From Gracilariopsis chorda (taxonomy: Eukaryota; Rhodophyta; Florideophyceae; Gracilariales; Gracilariaceae), in the NCBI GenBank assembly GCA_003194525.1, contig NBIV01000132.1, positions 1-64,000 of the forward strand: DNA of 64,000 nt. Reading direction: 5' to 3'. Each line of letters opens with the position of its first letter. Position 1 is the first letter of the stretch. Under the pieces are notes generated by a model. That model was not told the DNA's origin. It made no database searches and saw only the letters and a program-made list of their open reading frames with translations. Shown one piece after another: positions 32,365 to 42,859 of the stretch. Position numbers and translations under genes: made by a program.

Positions 32365-33438
32365 ATGGTAACAATTGCTCTGAAAGCTCAGTATGTCAGT
32401 TTGATCATAACCATCATATCCTTTATTTGCGAGGTAATCTTCATCGCGGCTCTACAGACAGTGAACAGCATTCGTGAATGTCAGCTTCTAAAGCAAAAGA
32501 AGCAACTACGAGTTCGAAACTATCGTCATCGAGCCAAAATCATCGCGTTGATCTCGGCTTTGCTTTTCCTAGGTCTCGAAATAATCGTATCGTTCTTCAG
32601 CGATCCTGTGCAACTGGAGCTATTTCAAAGCGAGCCATGCGTTAGTGTTGATAACGTTTTACGGCTTCAAGGACCACAAGGTGAGTTCCGAGAGGCTGAT
32701 TTTATCGAAGGGAAATGCCAAACTCTTCGCGGTAACTTCAACTACGTGCGAGTCGGGAACGTGAGTTTAAGTGATGGGCAGGTCCGATGTTCGAAGAAGG
32801 CAGCTTATTTCTATGACATTGTATCCGCTTCTGAAACGAAGAAGCTTCCGGTCTCTACGGCAGAGGTTAGTTGCAAGGGAGAGACATGCGTTTTTGTATT
32901 CGAGCAACAAAATAGTACTTACTTTTCAGGGGCGTTGTTGCCAGATATTGTGGCCGAGTTGCGCTCTGGAGCGGTTGATACAGAAATGGCCTTTCTCAAG
33001 ACAGAGCTGCTGTTCGACTCTTCAGAGATGCTGCCAGTTTTTGCCGGACGCGCAGTTGATGCTTTTCTGGAACAGGTTAACGATCCATTTGAATTGAGAC
33101 GACGGGTGTTTCTCGGTTCTGCGAAGAAGAATTGTCCTTTTGTTGAAGAAGTAATTGATGGAACCAGTGTACCTCGTCAGCTGTTATACTCCTTGCTGTT
33201 CGCATGGATTGTTGCATTATTGTTCTTCGTGTTGTGTTTGGTGCTGCGCAGAAAGGTGTTCTTCGACGTTGGAAATCCCCTGCACTGGGCCATCCAAGTG
33301 CAGAAGCGAGTTGATGAAGCGGTTAAACATGATCCGGTGGTGACGTGCGCAACGGAGGATGAAGCGCTTGCGTTGTACGTATCCGAGCGTGGTAACAAAG
33401 CAGAAGAGGAAGTGGAAGGGGAAATTCCAACGGCGTAA
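32365..33438 (+). CDS. unrecognised three-pass membrane protein
   Basis: This is a 357-aa single-exon protein beginning at ATG. Hydrophobic segments lie at about residues 10-33 (LIITIISFICEVIFIAALQT), 56-78 (IIALISALLFLGLEIIVSFF) and 270-293 (LLYSLLFAWIVALLFFVLCLVL). The 190-residue region between the second and third segments has about six cysteines and N-x-S/T sites, which suggests an oxidising, extracytosolic loop. The C-terminal tail is charged and acidic. I know of no family for it. Codon structure, length and clean topology argue that it is real. It could be a surface or endomembrane receptor-like protein. Confidence 0.7.
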   Translation: MVTIALKAQYVSLIITIISFICEVIFIAALQTVNSIRECQLLKQKKQLRVRNYRHRAKIIALISALLFLGLEIIVSFFSDPVQLELFQSEPCVSVDNVLRLQGPQGEFREADFIEGKCQTLRGNFNYVRVGNVSLSDGQVRCSKKAAYFYDIVSASETKKLPVSTAEVSCKGETCVFVFEQQNSTYFSGALLPDIVAELRSGAVDTEMAFLKTELLFDSSEMLPVFAGRAVDAFLEQVNDPFELRRRVFLGSAKKNCPFVEEVIDGTSVPRQLLYSLLFAWIVALLFFVLCLVLRRKVFFDVGNPLHWAIQVQKRVDEAVKHDPVVTCATEDEALALYVSERGNKAEEEVEGEIPTA

Positions 33439-34049
33439 TTAGAACGTGTTTTGCATTGAAGATGGAACCACGTGGACGTTTTGCGAGTCAAGTTATGATG
33501 TGCTCTTGGAATGGGCAACCCTTTACGTGTATGACTCGTCTGGTTGAGACCACAGGGGTGAGATATCGGCTACAGAGGCTTCAGAGAGCTGTACACCAAC
33601 GTCCAGCTTGGACAAGGCGTTCGTTTAGTGGATGAAGACAATGGGAAGTCACGGATTTGTTTGTTGTTTGAAATATACATTCATTGCATGTGCATGTCCT
33701 CGTGCGATATAGAAAGGTGGACTGCTAACTTATCGCCACTACGTAATACGAGGGACCGCGCTTAAAATTAATGAAGCGTATGATAATGTTTGCGTGGTCG
33801 GTGCAGTTAGATAAAGGAATTGAGAGCGAAGAGTAAAGAATAGAAGGTCAGCTTCAAACGTGAGCGCGGTCATTAATAGAATGGATCAACAAGGAAAGCA
33901 AAGGCTGATTGCTTCGCCATCAATCTGTGAACCATGCACATCGAAGGGCGAGAACCCCTGTTGTGCGCAGTTTCAGAGCAAGGACATAACAGTTGGACTT
34001 TGAGAAGTTGTGGCTTCCGTTTCAGACACAGTGACTTTTGACCCGGGAG
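33439..34049. other. intergenic stretch
   Basis: No gene or notable repeat seen. Confidence 0.4.
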
Positions 34050-34570
34050 TTCGTTAAACTCGTCCAGGCGATCGGCGGACTGATCGCCTCAACGGACCCG
34101 GGATGTCCGTAAAATCGCCCCGGCAGTCGGCGCACCGACAGCCCGAAGACCTGGGCGGTAGCGTCGGAAAAAGACCCCCGCTTATCTGTGCGAAACAGAA
34201 GGGACGAGGCACGTGCAACCCTGCGGATCTTACCAACCTTTCCCTAACTTTTCCCAGAAGGATCATGGAGGTTCCCACGGAAACTCTGGCGGGAGCGCAG
34301 TGGGTCTCCAACGGAGACCAGGGATTTTAGGAAGCGGCAACACCGCCTGTACAAGGATCTGAATGGTTTTACAGGGGTTTTCTGGATTTACGCTGAGATC
34401 TACAGCACACACGGGCCCCAAGTTGGGGCCCCCAACCTGATCTTACCGCCCTTTATCGCCAAGGATAAAGAGAAAAGGGAGGGTAAGATGTCACCAGATC
34501 TTCTGGGTGGCGCGAACGTGGTACATGGAATCCGCCTTGTCGTGGTGTACCCCTTACCTGGCGTTCTCTC
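34050..34570 (+). repeat. dispersed repeat, copy 2 (possible solo LTR)
   Basis: GC-rich relative to its flanks and similar in layout to 18165-18545. It has a strong dyad GGGCCCCAAGTTGGGGCCC near 34410 and ends near CTTGTCGTGGTGTACCCCTTA. Confidence 0.4.
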
Positions 34571-36996
34571 GAGTTGAGGAAGGATTAGCAGAGCAAAGTC
34601 TGGAAGAGGCGAAACGCGCCAGAACGAAATGGATTATACATTCGGGTCTCCCTGTAGAAGTTTTGCACCATTCTACTACGTCTTGGAATAGCAGTTGGTG
34701 AGCGTAACACAGCTGCTGCAGGGGGGGAGCACGCAACAGCTATCAACAATATTTTGAGTCGGAAGTTAAGAATGGTGTAACGGGGTAGAGAGAACTTGTC
34801 ATTCACGAGAGGTAGCTAGCGGTTAACCTTAGTTGAGAGATTGAGAAGGAATTATGATAAGTTCTACCACAGCGTCGCAACTGGACAATGTGCGCCCATA
34901 AAGAACAACAACAACAACAGTGACTTTGTCACCATGTCGCTATCGCGCTCAGTCGTGAAGCACAGAAACGTACACGCCTTAGATCTTTCTGTCACTCTGT
35001 TTTTCCAGTCACAGGCAGTGAGAGCGTGGTGAGATCATAATAAAGGCATTCCTTCTTGATGTGAGAGAGAGGTGAACGCGGCAGGAGTGCGCTCTCTTTC
35101 TTTTTTCTACCTGTGGGACTCTGAGAAAGGTTTTACCGGAAAAGGGACGGAGCCTCCGCCAAAAATCCCAACAATCCCTGAGCAACTCGAACGACAGAAG
35201 CCAACGTACGAACTGCGTGCCATTCAAGAATTGAATACTCCGATGCAGCACAAACCCCTTTGAACAGCTCTGCAGCTGTGTCCAGTCCGTTGAAAACGTT
35301 CGTGAACAAGAGCGAATGGCCATTGTGAAGTGTGGTCAAAAAGGGTTTGGTTCGTTTTGAAAATCAAAGGTTTGAGGAAGGGTGGTGGTACGGTGCGGAG
35401 GTTTGGATTGAGTGCTATTGAAAGGTTGGAAACTGGTGTGATGTTTTTGGGATATGGTAGACAGCTTGCTATTCATCACTACGCGTTATGAGGCTTGTGT
35501 TGTTGGTGGGAGATGCTCAACGGTGAATGAATGTGAAGCGCATGTTGCTGTTGAAGCGCAGTTGTGGTGCTAAATTGTTGATGCTGGATGCTTCGAGCTG
35601 ATGCGAGATGGGAGCGCATGACGGATATGTTGAGAAAGAAGCATTATGATTCGAGTTGAGTGGGACGGTTAGAGGGTGAGGTGTGTGCCGTCTGTTTAGA
35701 AACGCCCTTATTCTCTGTAGCGAACAGTGAAACGCGCACAGCTGTGATACGTGTGCTGGTATCACAGCCAATGAAAAGGCGCGGCTGCTGAGCGCTCAGC
35801 GTGCATGGTCGCGCTAAGTGAAAGGCGGGACGCGTGGACCAATCACGTGCCGCGCGTGCATAGCCATCTACCGCGCGCTGTTTGACCGCCGTCTTCTGCT
35901 GAGTCGTGTTTGCCAACGTTTTTGCATCGTGGGAGTGTGTTGCAAGTTGCAGCTGTACGGCGTCACCTGCAGTTGCAACTTGCAACTGCAGGTGACGCCG
36001 CACAGCTGAACTGATTGTCGTCCAGAAACGGCTGCAAGCCGTGATCCACACTGCATTTTTCGCACACCTCAAGCCATCTTCTATGGCAGTGCAACGCAAC
36101 TTGCCTTGAGGGTTAGCGATCGCTATCCCTATACAAGCTGCACTCCGCATATGGTTTGCACCAGCTGCAGCCACAAGCAATGTGTACAAACGCTTCAGCC
36201 ATGATGCATGACACATATGGAAGCAGTGGCAACAGCTTTTGTCCTGTGCTTCACACATGTCGCTGTGCTACGGTATACACAATGCCGAGCATGGGCTAAA
36301 GCGTTTCCGCCCAGCGAGGAAACACACTCCATGAAATATCTCAAAAGCGCTAGGGCTAACCTTCCCTTGAACCCTTACTGCACAATCAATCAATGTACGG
36401 GCGCCCAAAAGCGCAACACCATCCACACCCAAGCTCTGTGCTCAAAAATGGCCCGCAATCGTAATGCGCAAGCAACGGCGATGATGTCATACCAACACGC
36501 CATCCCGCACCAACTCCAAGCACGCAGGGGCAACCGCACCATCACCCCCTCCGTCGCCATCTGTCTACATCCACAGCGCGCTCCGTTTTGCTGCCATCCC
36601 TCAACTTCGCAACGCCCGCCTAAATGCAGCTGACGTCAACATTACTGTCAAAGCAGCGCGAGCACGCGCTTAGATTGCAGCAACGTGACACTCATTCTGC
36701 AACCCCCGAAATAGCTCGCCACAAGCTGACACACAGACCGAAGCTACCGCCCGCAGCGTTACAGCACGACACGCCAACAACGCGCGCCCGCTTGCGCCGC
36801 CGACCTCTGCTGATTACAAAAGGCGCTGAGCTGGAAAGCGCCAAGCGCTTCGATGGTGCTCCGTCGTCGCCACTCGTTTGTGACGCTGGCCAAGGTGGCA
36901 GTAGCTAACTTTGATTACCAACGCGAACCTCCACGAAGCAGGCCGTGTACCGCCATCCTTTTCCCACAACGTAGTTATTCGCGCCCGCCTGCTCCG
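34571..36996. other. gene-poor stretch
   Basis: Short overlapping frames only. It contains the large palindrome at 35950-36008 and becomes C/A-rich toward the poly(C) tract. Confidence 0.4.
35950..36008. repeat. 29-bp inverted repeat with a 1-nt loop
   Basis: The left arm starts CAGCTGTACGGCGTCACCTG and the right arm ends CGCCGCACAGCTG. The arms pair with one mismatch. The repeated TTGCAA/GCAACT words spill a little to the left. Confidence 0.75.
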
Positions 36997-37004
36997 TATA
37001 AGAA
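36997..37004 (+). promoter_or_regulatory. TATA box of the LURP-one-like gene
   Basis: TATAAGAA about 250 bp upstream of the ATG at 37253. Transcription about 30 bp downstream would begin inside the poly(C) tract. Confidence 0.4.
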
Positions 37005-37009
37005 CGCGC

Positions 37010-37010
<1 letters not shown>

Positions 37011-37055
<45 letters not shown>
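37011..37055 (+). repeat. poly(C) tract of 45 nt
   Basis: An uninterrupted homopolymer of C. The exact length may be uncertain in assembly. Confidence 0.9.
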
Positions 37056-37252
37056 ATGAGCCGTTCAACTTCCGACAGCATACGTCCGCACGTGCATCGC
37101 ACAACTCGCAATCTAACTTTAACAAAAGTCCCCACTTCCTCCTTCACTTCCCATTCCCAATCCACATGATGCTCGCGCAACATATCAGACACGCGCTTCC
37201 AATGCGCGCTCACAAGCCGCATCACCCTCCACAACTCACCTTCCCTCGCATC

Positions 37253-37732
37253 ATGTCCTTCACGCTAACACCCCCAAAACACACCCACACAAAGCAACTA
37301 TGCCACATAACGCGCGCTGACACCGAACACTCTCTCTACCGTATCCACCGTTCTCACAACGGCTTCAAGCTTTTCGATAGCCACACACACGAGCTTCTTT
37401 ACAAGGCCGTCATCGACATCACGCTCAACGTCGTTCAAATCGTCGACGCCAAATCCGAGCAAGTGCTGTTAACAACCCGTCAAAAAGGGCATCTGTTCCC
37501 CATCACGCAGGTGTTCACCGGCGACAACACGGCCGTGGAACCTTACGTGGAGGTGTGCGCCGCTTTGGACTACGAGCTTTGCGAACGGGAAACAGGGCGA
37601 GTGCTGGCGGTGGTCGATCGCGTTGTCAGATATGCTGAACGCGCTCACTGTAACGTGTGTGTGGATACGGGTCTCAATGCTCCGGTTTTGCTCTTACTCA
37701 TATCAACTATTAACGACGTCGTCGAACTTTGA
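37253..37732 (+). CDS. LURP-one-related / tubby C-terminal-like protein
   Basis: It is a 159-aa protein. I chose the ATG at 37253 because the fold begins just after it. The frame is open upstream but there encodes only the poly-Pro product of the poly(C) tract. The pattern is that of LOR/scramblase-like tubby folds: SLYRIHRSHNGFKLFDSHTH (beta strands with D-x-x-x-x-L-Y), then VVQIVDAKSEQVLLTTRQKG, and a C-terminal hydrophobic helix VDTGLNAPVLLLLISTINDV that would thread the barrel. These proteins often bind membrane lipids; LURP1 of plants takes part in defence against oomycetes. The function here is unknown. The family call is moderately confident. Confidence 0.55.
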   Translation: MSFTLTPPKHTHTKQLCHITRADTEHSLYRIHRSHNGFKLFDSHTHELLYKAVIDITLNVVQIVDAKSEQVLLTTRQKGHLFPITQVFTGDNTAVEPYVEVCAALDYELCERETGRVLAVVDRVVRYAERAHCNVCVDTGLNAPVLLLLISTINDVVEL

Positions 37733-39055
37733 ACCTCTTCGTTCCGTTTATTCTTTTTTTTTTTTGACAACCACGCCCCCTTTACGTTGAAACGCAACCC
37801 TGTTTCACGACGGTTAATGGTACCCTTTACTACCCTTTGTCACTTTCACAACTTGTCTTTTTTTTACACCTTAACTAAACGCAACTTCCCTTTTTACCAC
37901 TTTACATTGTTTTGCTTTTGCTCTCAACTGAAAATGAACGTAGCGAGCGTCCTCAAGCTTCGAATATCCCTTATCGCGATCGTACATTCAGTAAAGACCA
38001 TCCTCAACATATCATGTCATTATTCGCGCCAAGTTGCCTCACTCGGATGTACTGTTTCAAACGGATCTCCTTTTTTTGAACCTCTTTCTGCTTAAGAATG
38101 CTAAACATTACTTCGGCCACTGCCTGATTGCAACCGATAGTCTTTTGTCTCTCCGCTCTTTCTACCAGATAATTCTAGGTGCCGTGAAGACTGGGTGCTG
38201 GGAAAACGCGCCACAAGGTGATGTACATCGTTGTCGACTCATAAATGACATTAAAATACGGGCAGGGAAAGCAGCGACAGTGTTAATAGTACAAACGTTT
38301 GTGGCTAGGATACACGTCACTTTTATCGGCCTAGTTACTAATTAGACCTAGCTTACTTCCTCGCTTTTGCCATGAGTCTATTCTATGCCGTTTAGTCATA
38401 GATGCTTCTACCTTTTTTAGAACCAAAGCTGTGTTAAAACCTGCAACGTGTCTCACAGACTTACTTCATCATCAAAAAGCTACAAGATTCCTGTCAGAAG
38501 GGATGTGGCGGTAAGGTTGGATACAAAAACACAATCGAGTCTTGCTGGCCTTAGAGATGGCAAGTCAGACGTCAAGACAGTTCACATAGATAGATAAGAT
38601 GAGTGTTGCTCTCTTGTGGGCAGATAGCTCAAAAATTCGCATTGCGAACAATTCGTAGGCTGCCAGACGAAACTGTCTTGCAGTTCAAGCGTTTAATAAA
38701 GGGATACACGTCTAATCCTAGGTGTAGTAGGTAGCATGTTAAGCACGTTTCGTGATTAGGCTGCCAGATCACTACTGTTCGTTGTTATTGGGATACGTAG
38801 AAGCCATCATCCTGGCTATCGATTGACAATTCCTTTGCAGCTCAAAGGAGATATTGCATCACTGTTGCGAAGTGACCCCTGAAATGTGGTTCATGTGAGG
38901 CCCAAGCGATATTTACGCTAGATTAGTAAAGAAGGGATGTTCATACAGCGTTGCAAGGGTTAGCTTTATGTGCGTCCTGACCAGGACAACTGCTGGGTTA
39001 ACGTGATGAAACTATGAAAACAAAAACGGGTCAAAAAAGAATCAGAACAATGCTC
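37733..39055. other. intergenic stretch
   Basis: T-rich sequence follows the LURP-one-like gene (poly-T runs at 37751 and 37858). No gene recognised. Confidence 0.4.
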
Positions 39056-39646
39056 TCAGTGCTCTGCACCGAGGCAGAGGTGAAAGTTAAAAGCCACGCC
39101 GAGTAAATACGTGATTACTCCATCCAACTTCGGGTTCAAGAACTCTTCCGTATACCTGAATGGAAAGCGACCCTCCGAACGACATTCATTGTCCCGAAGG
39201 TACTTGATTCCCGATAGAGTTTTATTCATACCATTGATATAGCGATCTCGAGTAGGTCCAACAGGAAATGAAACATTTCTCTGACGCTGCTGCAGATGCT
39301 GGCATTCTTCTCTGGTAGGGCGCTGTGTCCTTTCGAGCACGAGGCGAGGCATTTCAATTAACGCCGGCGCCCATTTGTGAACCTTGAAGATATATCTCGG
39401 CGGACACACCCAACCGGGGCTCAGGCCATGATTGAAATCGGAGCTGAATGGGAAGTACGTAATTTCCGAGGCAGTGATGGTCACAGAACTGTATGACACG
39501 AATCTGGCTGGACCGCAAGGACGTCTTATCAACACAGTTGTGTTCACGATGGCATTAGAGAACGGTAGATTCGGGCTGCAAGACGCGAAGGCCGTGCAGA
39601 ACAGAGACAGAAGAACGATGGTTGTTCGCGTTTGGAAGGACTTCAT
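39056..39646 (-). CDS. small secreted protein of unknown function
   Basis: This is a 196-aa frame with an ATG at 39644-39646 and a clear signal peptide (MKSFQTRTTIVLLSLFCTAF, cleavage likely near ASC). The mature part has five or six cysteines, several N-x-S/T sites and a Gln/Arg-rich centre (CQHLQQRQRNVSF). No family is recognised and no transmembrane segment follows. No TATA box is evident. It is probably an extracellular or vacuolar protein. Confidence 0.55.
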   Translation of the reverse strand: MKSFQTRTTIVLLSLFCTAFASCSPNLPFSNAIVNTTVLIRRPCGPARFVSYSSVTITASEITYFPFSSDFNHGLSPGWVCPPRYIFKVHKWAPALIEMPRLVLERTQRPTREECQHLQQRQRNVSFPVGPTRDRYINGMNKTLSGIKYLRDNECRSEGRFPFRYTEEFLNPKLDGVITYLLGVAFNFHLCLGAEH

Positions 39647-41395
39647 GGTGAGCTTGACAATTAGGTTGAACGAAGCGATTTCAAAGTTCGCACGAAATCG
39701 CAGGGCTTAAGTACGGTTGGTTCCACAGAAGGTGTAAGAAGACGTATACGGTGGAACGCAGCAGCAATTCTTCTAATGCTGCTCATGATAGATGTATGAG
39801 CATACCGTATATGTGATGTAGGAATTATAACACATGGGATGCTCGGGCACGATGCGCGTGGTCAACTCAAAAAAAAACGGTTGGGGACGGAGATTGTCAG
39901 AGTAAGTTTTTTTTCCGATGTGATTCAGTGGCCCGTTTCGAAGTTATCACCTCATGACGCATCTTTCGAATATCTCCATCACGACAGAAGACTTTATTCG
40001 CAGTGAGCAACGTGAGCGTGAGCTTGCCTGTGCAGCCTGTCGTTGTTGCCTTCCAAGTATTTCGAAAGCTTTCCTCCCCGCATCCCTCAGGATCTCTAGT
40101 AGGGTAACTGAAATGGTGAGGTTGCTTTGCATGAGCCTGCTTGAATTTGTCTGGTCGACTGAACATGTATGGCATTTGTGGAACTGCACCTACTTAGATC
40201 ACAGATATATACTCCTACCTCTACGAATACACACAACAAGGTTGCGGAACTATAGCCTTGTGGAGATGCTTTTGGCTCAGGTGGAACTACTAAGAGGCAA
40301 GGATTGGCCTCGTGCTTAGGCAAAGCTGTAGACAACGTAACCTTTTCTCTTATTCGAACAACGTTTGTGCCAGGAACGTTGCTTTCCGTTTTCTCTTCTT
40401 TCCAAACTATCTAAGCAAAGAGCTTGACTTTTTGTTCACACCCGTTTTCCTCCTCTGACAGCACTCTCTGCTTTTTGTTGTGGACGCATCCGAAACGCCA
40501 TGTTTCCACGTCATCCTCTGCATGCGCCCGTGCGCATCCATGAGGGCTGACGAGGAATGAGGGGTTTGTGCTCATGATACGCGGCAACATATAACTCTTT
40601 AACGCTGGCGGAACATTCCTTGTGATTACACTGGAGAACCCCCAGAGGACCTTGTAGTGGAGTCATGACGTGAGGACTTCTTTCGCTAGGTGGGAGGCTC
40701 TTTGCATTGTATGCATTCCGCACATGTCCGCGACACCCTCCTCTCGTCGGTTCAAAAACGATGGAGTGTTATCCCAGTGGATTTCAAGGAATGCAAAACT
40801 TTTACTGAAGCCAATACCCTGTTGGTGGAAAACATGCATCACATCGCTTCCAGTCCGCTGGCGTCGAAATTGTCGACGACGGCTGCATGAACGCCGATGG
40901 CAGTGCAGTCAATTCACTGCAAAGCAATATCGCTGTCTTGAATCCTCCTTCGAGCAGAACGAGAAGGTTCTCACCGCTGTTGGGCTCAGAACGAGAAGGT
41001 AGCTTCTAGAAAAACCTCTGGAAACGTACTCATGCACTGGGGGAAGTAACTGTCTTGCTAGAGCATGTTCTTGGAGTCTTTGGCTCTACAAAAGTATGGT
41101 CTAGAACAAGGTCGTTGCCTCACTTGTTCCCACACCCGGACAGACAAATGAAGATCTTTTTTGAAATGCAGGGGACTGGCGGCGATCGGTAATGCAGTTG
41201 CCCTACTCCAATAGCCGGTCTAGGTAGCAATCTAGCCTAAAACCCTAGAGAACTAGAAGGCTAGGTTAGCCTAGGCACATGCAACCCGCCTGCATGTAGT
41301 GTGCCTGTCTTTGTCCCGCAATTATCCGGACGAAGCGAAATTGGCGACAACCAACAACTATGAGGATGTGGGCTGCACTATCTACCCTGCCATCG
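39647..41395. other. gene-poor stretch
   Basis: No supported gene. A cluster of CTAG/TAGCC words with AACCCTAGAG at 41215-41275 can fold back imperfectly. Confidence 0.4.
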
Positions 41396-41485
41396 TAAGA
41401 GCATCTCCAACGGGCAGGAGCAAAACATTAAAAAACTTTTTTGCTGCCTTTTGCATCTCCAACGGAGCGAGAATAGGAGCAAAAT

Positions 41486-41552
41486 TTTGAACAGGTTCGT
41501 ATTTCCGAACCAAATCAGGACGATTTGGTCCGGAAATACGAACCTGTTCAAA
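41486..41552. repeat. subterminal 31-bp inverted repeat in element B
   Basis: The arms begin TTTGAACAGGTTCGTATTTC and pair with one mismatch around AGGAC. It lies about 90 bp inside the left end, like the smaller palindromes of element A. Confidence 0.75.
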
Positions 41553-41741
41553 CGACCGATAGCAAAGCACTATCCACGTGCAAGGCTGTGAATGGCCCAA
41601 CAGCAGACGTTTTGGCGCCAAAGAACCAAAACACTGAATGTTGAACGACTCAGATAGAGCTATTCCATCGTTCTTCGTCCTTCCATTCCAGTCAAGCAAC
41701 AACTTGTTGTAGGAAGTTCCTACTAGGAACCAGTGTACACG

Positions 41742-42662
41742 ATGGAACCAAAGAAAGCCACCACACGAGGGCCCAGTTTTTCACCGAACAAAGACACTGC
41801 TATTGCCAAAGCGTTCATGAAAACCTCCGAAGATCCCATCATCGGCACTAACCGCAAGAAGAAGCTCTTCTACGAAGCCATTGCAAAAATATACAATGAG
41901 CTATTCAAACCTCCAAACCGTGCACTGCGGTCGGCTAAGTCTATTCGTAATCGAGTGAAATTGATGTCTAAAAAGTGTTCCTTGTTCTCTGCGTGCGTTG
42001 CGCGCGTTCAACGCCTTAATCCCTCGGGATACAACGCCCAGGACTTGGTAAGCATGGAAACGGGCCTTTACAACGGTATAAAAATGAAGTCGCCAACTGA
42101 TGATGTAGGAGAACCATTTAAATTTGCTGGAGCGTGGGAGGTACTCAGAAAGCATCCAAAGTTTGCATCTGAATCGTGGTCCTCACAAGACATTTCTCAT
42201 ACTACGTCTACTGAGAGCGTAACAGAGGACATAGATGTTACTGAGGGGAACGAAAGACAAACTGACGTCGAGAAAGAGCAAGAAGTTGGAAAAGTCGCCA
42301 CCGCACAACGACCACAAGGCCGCAAAGCTTCGAAGGTAGATTTTATGAAGCAAAAACACTATGAAGAGAAGATAAAGGTAGCGAGAGAGGCGTTGCAGCT
42401 CCAACGTAAACGAGCAGATGAGATAGAGAGGCAGAATGACATATCTTTGTTCACTGCATGTGGAGATAGCAGCCCTGAAGCAGCCGAGTTCTTTCGCAGT
42501 TCGCGCAAGAGAGTGTTAGAAAAACTCAAGGAAGAGGAATCAAATGCTGAAGGAGCAGGTAAAAGGTGCAGAGTGTCTTATCAAGGTGATCAATCGACCG
42601 ACAAGGCGGAGAAGATCGTCAATGTGCATAATGATAGTCCTACCGAAGTTGCCCATAAATAG
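41742..42662 (+). CDS. Harbinger ORF1 (Myb/SANT-like), element B
   Basis: The intact frame encodes 306 aa from the ATG at 41742. The N-terminus has FSPNKDTAIAKAFMKTSEDP, then KKLFYEAIAKIYNELF and RNRVKLMSKKCSLFSACVAR (residues about 10-95), a trihelix-like layout. It is followed by PFKFAGAWEVLRKHPKF, a segment also seen in plant no-apical-meristem-associated transposon proteins. The C-terminal half is charged and coiled-coil-like (KHYEEKIKVAREALQLQRKR). It should bind the transposon ends together with the transposase. It is diverged from the ORF1 of element A but similar in plan. Confidence 0.75.
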   Translation: MEPKKATTRGPSFSPNKDTAIAKAFMKTSEDPIIGTNRKKKLFYEAIAKIYNELFKPPNRALRSAKSIRNRVKLMSKKCSLFSACVARVQRLNPSGYNAQDLVSMETGLYNGIKMKSPTDDVGEPFKFAGAWEVLRKHPKFASESWSSQDISHTTSTESVTEDIDVTEGNERQTDVEKEQEVGKVATAQRPQGRKASKVDFMKQKHYEEKIKVAREALQLQRKRADEIERQNDISLFTACGDSSPEAAEFFRSSRKRVLEKLKEEESNAEGAGKRCRVSYQGDQSTDKAEKIVNVHNDSPTEVAHK

Positions 42663-42859
42663 TGCATGATGACAACGGTTCCTACACTGAAATTGCAGAA
42701 CCCGAGCGAGGATTGCCAAAACGTCTCACAAGGGAGCGTTGAGCGCCGTAGCGAGCTTGGGAGCGAAGGGGCTCGCGCGACCGCGTGAGAAAGATCTTCA
42801 CTTTTTGTCGTCGGCGCAGCACCAAGTCTTCCTCTACATACCCCAATGAGTTATTCCAT

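Noticed and set aside
35644-36258. 204-codon minus-strand frame
   Set aside because: It runs straight through the 59-nt palindrome, has low-complexity repeats (LQLQVAT, VQLQLAT) caused by it, and shows no domain.
36911-37252. N-terminal extension of the LURP-one-like frame with a long poly-Pro stretch
   Set aside because: The poly-Pro is just the poly(C) tract read in frame. The conserved fold starts after the ATG at 37253.
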